From assembly GCF_000243335.1 (NCBI RefSeq), contig NZ_JH597773.1, positions 3,804,115-3,868,114 on the forward strand: 64,000 bases of DNA. The letters run 5' to 3'. The notes under the pieces are model-generated. The model was not told where the DNA came from, did not search any database, and was given only the letters and a program-made list of their open reading frames with translations. A program made the position numbers and the translations under genes. Shown here piece by piece: positions 59,482-64,000 of the stretch (position 1 is the stretch's first letter; each line of letters starts with the position of its first letter). The stretch comes from Leptonema illini DSM 21528 (GTDB lineage: Bacteria > Spirochaetota > Leptospiria > Leptospirales > Leptonemataceae).

Positions 59482-60459
59482 ATGTCGGACCCGGCGCGAG
59501 CGTTTCTCGTGCAGAATCCCCATGACAGGCTGTTCAAAAAGATTCTCGGTTCTCAAGCGAATGCGATCGACTTTTTTCAGAACTACCTGCCTCCGGAGGT
59601 TCTCGCTCGTATGGACCTGGCCACGCTTCATCCGGAAGAGAAGAGTTATGTCGATGAATCTCTGCGAGAGAGTTACTCAGATCTGCTCTATTCTGTAAGC
59701 CTCAAGGACAGTGCCGGTGTAGCACATGACGGTTTTCTCTATCTCTTGATGGAACACAAGAGCACCCCCGACCGGTTCACTGCCTTGCAGCTGCTTCATT
59801 ACATGACCATGATCTGGAAGAGCGTAGCGGAGCATCCGACTACGGATTCCGGTCACGATTCGCGTCTGCTGCCCATGATCTTGCCGCTGGTTCTTTATCA
59901 CGGAGAATCCGCCTGGCGTTTCGGATGCGATTTTTCTTCGTTACTCGATCTTCCGGGCGAAGCGTTTCACAAGTATGCCGTGAACTTCGAGTACCATCTG
60001 TGGGATCTTTCCGCCATTCCGGACACAGAGATCAAGGGCGTGGTGCTAACGCAAACCTTTCTGCTTATTCTGAAACACGTTCGTGATGCTCGCTTCCATG
60101 AGAAGCTACCGGGTATTCTTGATCTTATTGTCTCGCTTTACAACAGCGACAGAACCGGGCTCGAAGACCTACGGGCCCTTCTCATCTATATCTTCAAAGC
60201 GGCCGATAGGATTGACAGTCGAGAGGCATTACAGTATATTGAGTCAAGACCTGTTTTGAAGGAGAGGATTATGCCGACCATCGCCGACCTGATTGGACAG
60301 GAAGCCAGACTCGATGGCAGAACGGAGGGTAAACTCGAAACCGCTCGCCGAATGCTTGCCGATGGCCTGCCTGTGGAAAAGGTGCTGCAATATACGGGTC
60401 TTTCTCTCGACGAGCTGCGCCGGGCCGGAATGCTTCAGGGCGACAAGCCGAAGGACTGA
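59482..60459 (+). CDS. Rpn family recombination-promoting nuclease/putative transposase
   Basis: A 325-residue protein of the PD-(D/E)XK-nuclease family formerly called transposase_31 (Rpn). FFQNYLPPEVLARMD is followed by YSDLLYSV with catalytic Asp67 and the LMEHKST pair Glu91/Lys93. A helical tail ends with a variable short repeat-like region (GRTEGKLETARRMLADGLPVEKVLQYTGLSLDELRR). Rpn proteins promote RecA-independent DNA exchange and also show anti-phage activity in some studies. It is located divergent from recG. It appears intact. Confidence 0.9.
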   Translation: MSDPARAFLVQNPHDRLFKKILGSQANAIDFFQNYLPPEVLARMDLATLHPEEKSYVDESLRESYSDLLYSVSLKDSAGVAHDGFLYLLMEHKSTPDRFTALQLLHYMTMIWKSVAEHPTTDSGHDSRLLPMILPLVLYHGESAWRFGCDFSSLLDLPGEAFHKYAVNFEYHLWDLSAIPDTEIKGVVLTQTFLLILKHVRDARFHEKLPGILDLIVSLYNSDRTGLEDLRALLIYIFKAADRIDSREALQYIESRPVLKERIMPTIADLIGQEARLDGRTEGKLETARRMLADGLPVEKVLQYTGLSLDELRRAGMLQGDKPKD

Positions 60460-60482
60460 GGCATTACCGATATTCAGCCTCC

Positions 60483-61151
60483 TCACACCCTTCCGTAGAT
60501 GATCTGATGGCGATCTGAAACGATCTCGATGCTTAACGGCAGGCCTGCCGCTTTGAGCTGTGCTCCGACTTCATCGGGACGGAAGGCGGCCAGAAGCGAA
60601 TGATAGAAGTCGTGCTTGAGGATGTCGGCCTCGTTCCCGCTGTGTCTCTCGACGATCTCTCGCGCCTCTTCTTCGGATGCCGGACGCAGAAGATCTGACA
60701 CGAAGACATAACTTCCCGGAGCGACGGCGCCGGCGATGGTCTTCCAGAAGACGAACGGATCATGGATATGATGCAGAAGCGAGTTCGAGAAGACAAGATC
60801 ATAGGATTGCGCCGGCATATCCTGAATCGTCGTGCACGACCACTGCACGGGAAGCGGCGCCCCTCCGCCCATGGCGATCTGCGCGAAGAAGCGTCGTGCC
60901 GCTTCGATCATGCGCGGCGATCCGTCCACGGCATGCAGCGCCGCCGCCGGAAAAAGGCGATGCAGGCGGTAGGTCATGTCGCCCGATCCGCAACCAAGAT
61001 CGAGGATACGTTCAATCTTCTGCCCGGCCGGCAGATGCTTCTTTAAATGAACGAGCAGCGAGTTGTGCGCCTCAGCAAAGTCGGCGTCGGCATAGGCCTG
61101 CACCTGATCTTCGTCGTTCATCAACTCGGGTTCGGGCGTGCGAGCAAGCAT
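60483..61151 (-). CDS. Class I SAM-dependent methyltransferase
   Basis: A 222-residue methyltransferase of Rossmann type. Motif I is RILDLGCGSGDMTYRL, with the acidic cap D in LHAVDGSPRMIE; post-motifs are SYDLVFSNSLLHHIHDP and a final IIYGRV strand. The target is unknown; the pattern is like UbiE/TehB-type small-molecule methyltransferases. ATG 61151 is the first start with a full Rossmann fold. It lies between an Rpn-like nuclease (convergent) and a membrane gene of lower G+C. Confidence 0.8.
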   Translation of the reverse strand: MLARTPEPELMNDEDQVQAYADADFAEAHNSLLVHLKKHLPAGQKIERILDLGCGSGDMTYRLHRLFPAAALHAVDGSPRMIEAARRFFAQIAMGGGAPLPVQWSCTTIQDMPAQSYDLVFSNSLLHHIHDPFVFWKTIAGAVAPGSYVFVSDLLRPASEEEAREIVERHSGNEADILKHDFYHSLLAAFRPDEVGAQLKAAGLPLSIEIVSDRHQIIYGRV

Positions 61152-61191
61152 GGAGTAGCTCTACGTCAGGCTTGCAGGCAGGCAAGCGATT

Positions 61192-62139
61192 TCAGGGGAG
61201 GGGGGGCGGGGCAGCAGTGTGCAAAGCTAAGCATGTGTTCTTGAAGGATTCAGGATTTGATTTAAAGGTGTTCTCGATAGCATGCTTTGCCAGTATTTCG
61301 AGCTTGGGCGCGGACAGTCCGATAAAGATTTCGCAGCAGTTGTAGAAATGGAGTCGAGATTCGATACTATGCTGAGCCAGAGTAGCATTTATCTGGATTG
61401 AGGTCATCCTAAATTCATCTTCCGGAATCGAAGCAAGAAAACTGTGAGTTTCTTGAGCAGATTTCTCAAATCCAAAATTCAGGAAGAATGTAAAGGAATA
61501 CCAGATTGGGTTCTCCAGCAATGTCTCCCTCAGCACACGCTCGAAATAATGTCGGCACAGAACGGTGTTCTTGTTCGTGATAATGTAAGAAAGGCTATTT
61601 CTTGTGTCTTGGTCTATTTCGCCCGATAGAATTTCATATATTCGATTGATGTGGGATTCGGATTCAACGAGGTGTTGATTTAAGGATAAGTACAGGCATG
61701 CTCGTTTCTTCATCTCGAACGTTCCAGACTGAATGTCGTTCAAATATGATTCTATTCGTCGATATTCATGTTCTTCAATATAGGCAGCGAATTTTTTCTC
61801 TATAAGAGCGTCGACAGAATCCTGGATATTCGCAATTTCTTTGGCAGCCTTTTGGGCAGGGCGGATTGCGAAAAAGTAAGCAATCAACGGGATGATAATG
61901 CTCGCCAAACCCAGAAGAATAGCCAACCCGTTGAAGAACAGTGCCATTTGAGAAATGGTCTTTTCCTGTGAGTCAATGACTGAAAGAAGTAACTTCTCAT
62001 ATGGATGATTACTCGTCTGCCCGTCACCCATTTCTTGCGGCATAATGATTGGCTTTTTAGGCTCGGTATCCTTTGCTGGCTGTGTTTGGGCCATGGATAG
62101 TGGAAGCAAAAAGAAAATCAAAGAGGCTAAGACTCGCAT
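61192..62139 (-). CDS. Membrane-anchored hypothetical protein
   Basis: A 315-residue protein with a signal peptide (MRVLASLIFFLLPLSMAQTQ), a transmembrane helix at about 68-92 and a cytoplasmic helical region of about 220 residues (KAAKEIANIQDSVDALIEKKFAAYI). No family is recognised. Its A+T content is higher than that of its left neighbours, consistent with accessory DNA. The stop lies 40 bases from the methyltransferase start. Confidence 0.55.
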   Translation of the reverse strand: MRVLASLIFFLLPLSMAQTQPAKDTEPKKPIIMPQEMGDGQTSNHPYEKLLLSVIDSQEKTISQMALFFNGLAILLGLASIIIPLIAYFFAIRPAQKAAKEIANIQDSVDALIEKKFAAYIEEHEYRRIESYLNDIQSGTFEMKKRACLYLSLNQHLVESESHINRIYEILSGEIDQDTRNSLSYIITNKNTVLCRHYFERVLRETLLENPIWYSFTFFLNFGFEKSAQETHSFLASIPEDEFRMTSIQINATLAQHSIESRLHFYNCCEIFIGLSAPKLEILAKHAIENTFKSNPESFKNTCLALHTAAPPPLP

Positions 62140-62223
62140 TCAATATATCCTTAGAGGTTCTATTAATTGTTGCACACTAGCCCAGTAGCCGGGCTCTATA
62201 CGAAGACAGCTGCCCGGCACCCT

Positions 62224-63063
62224 CTACTCCTTGATGATAACCTCTATACCGTGCTGTTTGCATTGCCTGGTATAGTTCGCCAAGTCCTTCGGCTTGGCTC
62301 CGGCGTTGACGAGGAATAGAATCAAGCTTTCATTATAAGTCCGCCTGTAATCGAAAAGTTGAGCGACCATCTGCCGCAATTCTGGCATCTTCCACGGGGT
62401 CTTTACTTCCACGCCGACTCCAAGGACTTCAAAATCAATACGGCCTCCGGTAACAGGAACCTGTCGACTGACATTCAATCGGCCGAAGCGGGCAACCAGA
62501 GCCTGATCAAGTTCATCCTCGATAATACGTGAGGAAATTTCGTAAGCCTGGACCCTGTAATCTTTGAGGAACGCGAATACCTCGCTAAACTGACGGGGTT
62601 TTTCAGAGTCCGTTTGCTTTACGGGAGGTATCGCTTCGACCGGTTTCTCATGGTGAGCATTGCGGCCTTCTTTTTCTTTTAAAGCCGAGATGATGCTGGC
62701 AACTGTGTTAGATTTCAGGAAACTGGGTCGAATGGAAAGTAGCTCGCAGACTTCGGCGAGTTCATCCTTATCGAACATTTCCAGAATTTCCTGAAGCCGA
62801 TATTGCTTTGATCGCACTATGCGGTCTATTATATCTGCTTTTGTCCCGGAAGCTCGCGTGCCGAGACGTCTTGCGATGCTCTGGAGGCCATACTTGGTGA
62901 AACCACTCAGCAGTGTGAGTTCGATGCCCGTTAAGTCAGAGCGCATCATGCTCTGAATCATTTCTTCTTTGCCACCCCTTAAGGTAATGTCGAGACTTTC
63001 ACCCAGCCTGCGCAGGTCGGCGCGATCAAAGAATTGCTCAAGAAAATCACTCAACTCAATCAT
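62224..63063 (-). CDS. SAP-like repeats plus PD-(D/E)XK nuclease domain
   Basis: A 279-residue protein. The N-terminal half has three SAP-like helix-extended-helix units (about 14-40 LRRLGESLDITLRGGKEEMIQ, 58-85 LQSIARRLGTRASGTKADII, 101-130 LAEVCELLSI...), which bind DNA. The C-terminal domain (about 175-279) has a nuclease pattern with Asp210 in GGRIDF, then Glu219 and Lys221 in VEVKTPW, consistent with a PD-(D/E)XK restriction-type active site. It is probably a sequence-unspecific or damage-linked nuclease, or an element of a defence system. No methylase or other defence gene is fused. It is adjacent to accessory TA genes. Confidence 0.75.
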   Translation of the reverse strand: MIELSDFLEQFFDRADLRRLGESLDITLRGGKEEMIQSMMRSDLTGIELTLLSGFTKYGLQSIARRLGTRASGTKADIIDRIVRSKQYRLQEILEMFDKDELAEVCELLSIRPSFLKSNTVASIISALKEKEGRNAHHEKPVEAIPPVKQTDSEKPRQFSEVFAFLKDYRVQAYEISSRIIEDELDQALVARFGRLNVSRQVPVTGGRIDFEVLGVGVEVKTPWKMPELRQMVAQLFDYRRTYNESLILFLVNAGAKPKDLANYTRQCKQHGIEVIIKE

Positions 63064-63293
63064 TGGCCTTTCCCTGCTCTCAAATGCGGCATCAGGCAGC
63101 CCAATCAGGACGGCCTGCGATGACTATACGCGAAGGCCAGGGGTTGCCGCAAGTATTTTTCTAAGAGCCTGATGAGTAGAGTGCGCAGCGACGTTCTGTC
63201 GAGAGCTACGATTCGGGTAAACGGTCTACCGCTTCGCCGCTAAGAATAGAATGAAGAGAGAAGGATTTCACATAATACAGAATCCGAGCCTTC

Positions 63294-63689
63294 TCATTTA
63301 TTGCCTTCGTATAGAAGCTCCAGCACCTCGGCAATCCTTTGCTTTGAAGACTTTCCGGAGGCTACGCCTATTACGAGCTCATAGAGCGTTCCTGCAGGAT
63401 CCAGTATCTCTATTGCATTCATCTCCAGGAAAACCAGACCACTCGCAAGGGCTGTTCTCTTGTTCCCGTCAAGGAATGGATGGTTCTGACAGATATGGAA
63501 AATATATGCCGCTCCCATGAGCCATATACTGTCATGCAAATACACGTCCTGATACGTAGCTCGTGGTTGCTCGATGGCCGAGGTGAGTGCACCTTCGTCC
63601 CTTATTCCCGATGCCCCACCATAGCGCGTAATCTGGTCCAGGTGTATCTCGATTACATCTTCGAGATTCAGAAAATCTATATATTGCAT
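63294..63689 (-). CDS. doc: Doc/Fic-type toxin
   Basis: A 131-residue Fic-fold toxin. The core HPFLDGNKRTA (His70 to Arg78) is the Fic/Doc motif; Doc proteins phosphorylate EF-Tu and halt translation. ATG 63689 is used; an in-frame TTG at 63701 lies inside the antitoxin gene. It starts one base after the stop of the AbrB-type antitoxin gene, the order being antitoxin first. Confidence 0.88.
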   Translation of the reverse strand: MQYIDFLNLEDVIEIHLDQITRYGGASGIRDEGALTSAIEQPRATYQDVYLHDSIWLMGAAYIFHICQNHPFLDGNKRTALASGLVFLEMNAIEILDPAGTLYELVIGVASGKSSKQRIAEVLELLYEGNK

Positions 63690-63690
63690 C

Positions 63691-63924
63691 CTATTCCGCA
63701 AGCTTCTGAAGAGTCTTTGAATGATTTTTGTTCACTTTTTTTAAAGCCGCTGAGACGGACTTTTTCCTCTCCACCGTGTCTGGGCGTACCGGTACAATCA
63801 TTAAGGAGCGACCATCTGTGCTGAGTTCCAGTGTCGTGTCCATATCGATCTTGAGAAGGTCGAGGATCGGTTTATCTATTACAAGCGCGGCGCTATTACC
63901 GTGCCGTGTCAGCTTCTTTTGCAT
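63691..63924 (-). CDS. AbrB/MazE-type antitoxin
   Basis: A 77-residue antitoxin of swapped-hairpin AbrB type: MQKKLTRHGNSAALVIDKPILDLLKI, then DTTLELSTDGRSLMIVPVR. The C-terminal tail is basic and probably binds the toxin. ATG 63924 is chosen as the start of the fold; a TTG at 63942 is in frame. The pair is like the Phd-Doc modules but with an AbrB-type partner. It is the last gene that can be read before the window ends. Confidence 0.85.
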   Translation of the reverse strand: MQKKLTRHGNSAALVIDKPILDLLKIDMDTTLELSTDGRSLMIVPVRPDTVERKKSVSAALKKVNKNHSKTLQKLAE

Positions 63925-64000
63925 CGGCCAATGGTAATACAAAGGTGATACATTGTCAATACGATAAACTGGAAAAGGGAGCAGGGCAATAGGTGGAGGC

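Noticed and set aside
1-64000. CRISPR arrays, rRNA genes, prophage structural genes, origin of replication
   Set aside because: Looked for regularly spaced direct repeats, rRNA-like sequence, capsid/terminase-type proteins and dnaA-box clusters; none seen.

Overview
The window looks like chromosome from a spirochaete of the Leptospirales, most like the Leptonema/Turneriella branch: G+C is moderately high, class III nucleotidyl cyclases are abundant, there are HDOD, FIST, PilZ-like and EAL signalling proteins, and there are lipoproteins with a spirochaete-style lipobox and DUF1566 domains. The assignment is inferred from gene content and was not tested by a database search. No gap between genes exceeds about 300 bases. 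The window opens inside a signal peptidase I gene.

Layout. 1-8.6 kb: lepB-like and ftsI-like envelope genes, a SnoaL-like/TetR divergent pair with a twin palindromic operator, a secreted 3D-domain protein and a 7TM SpoIIE-type phosphatase. 7.4-15.4 kb (minus strand): one tight run of a cytidylate-kinase-like protein, a FIST sensor, a GAF-like/GGDEF/EAL protein, a RimB-like retropepsin, a RimK-like ATP-grasp ligase, an aspartoacylase-like zinc hydrolase, a small exported protein and release factor 2. 15.4-18.7 kb: small proteins, a HEAT-repeat protein and a response regulator. 18.8-25.3 kb: a cluster of exported lipoproteins, including a subtilase and two DUF1566 paralogues, the second frameshifted. 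25.3-32.2 kb: a Usp-like protein, tRNA-Phe, an EAL-like protein divergent from an HDOD/REC-cyclase pair, an FGE-like protein, and SRPBCC and VOC proteins.

32.2-37.8 kb is accessory DNA. A very large SIR2-domain gene is split by a 1227-bp IS3-family element with 12-bp inverted repeats and a 3-bp target duplication. Removing the element restores one reading frame of about 1256 codons. A small membrane protein and an orphan CopG-type antitoxin follow. 37.9-43.2 kb: two MFS transporters, a TetR gene, YjbQ and a tautomerase, a VapBC pair and a small gene with a near-consensus promoter. 43.2-50.9 kb: bioF, an ECF sigma/anti-sigma operon, an SlyD-like isomerase, tRNA-Arg abutting prfA, a PilZ-like protein and a dienoyl-CoA isomerase. 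50.9-59.4 kb (minus strand): recG, a HAMP-cyclase, a leucyl aminopeptidase, a membrane protein, and an unusual protein joining a [2Fe-2S] ferredoxin, a class III cyclase and a class I haem peroxidase. 59.5-63.9 kb: an Rpn-type nuclease, a methyltransferase, a SAP-repeat/PD-(D/E)XK protein and an AbrB-Doc toxin-antitoxin pair.

Together the genes form a dense second-messenger landscape: three class III cyclases with different sensor inputs, two EAL-type proteins and a PilZ-like protein. The strongest candidates for new biology are the ferredoxin-cyclase-peroxidase fusion, the FIST/c-di-GMP/RimB-RimK operon that ends in prfB, and the IS-interrupted SIR2 gene.
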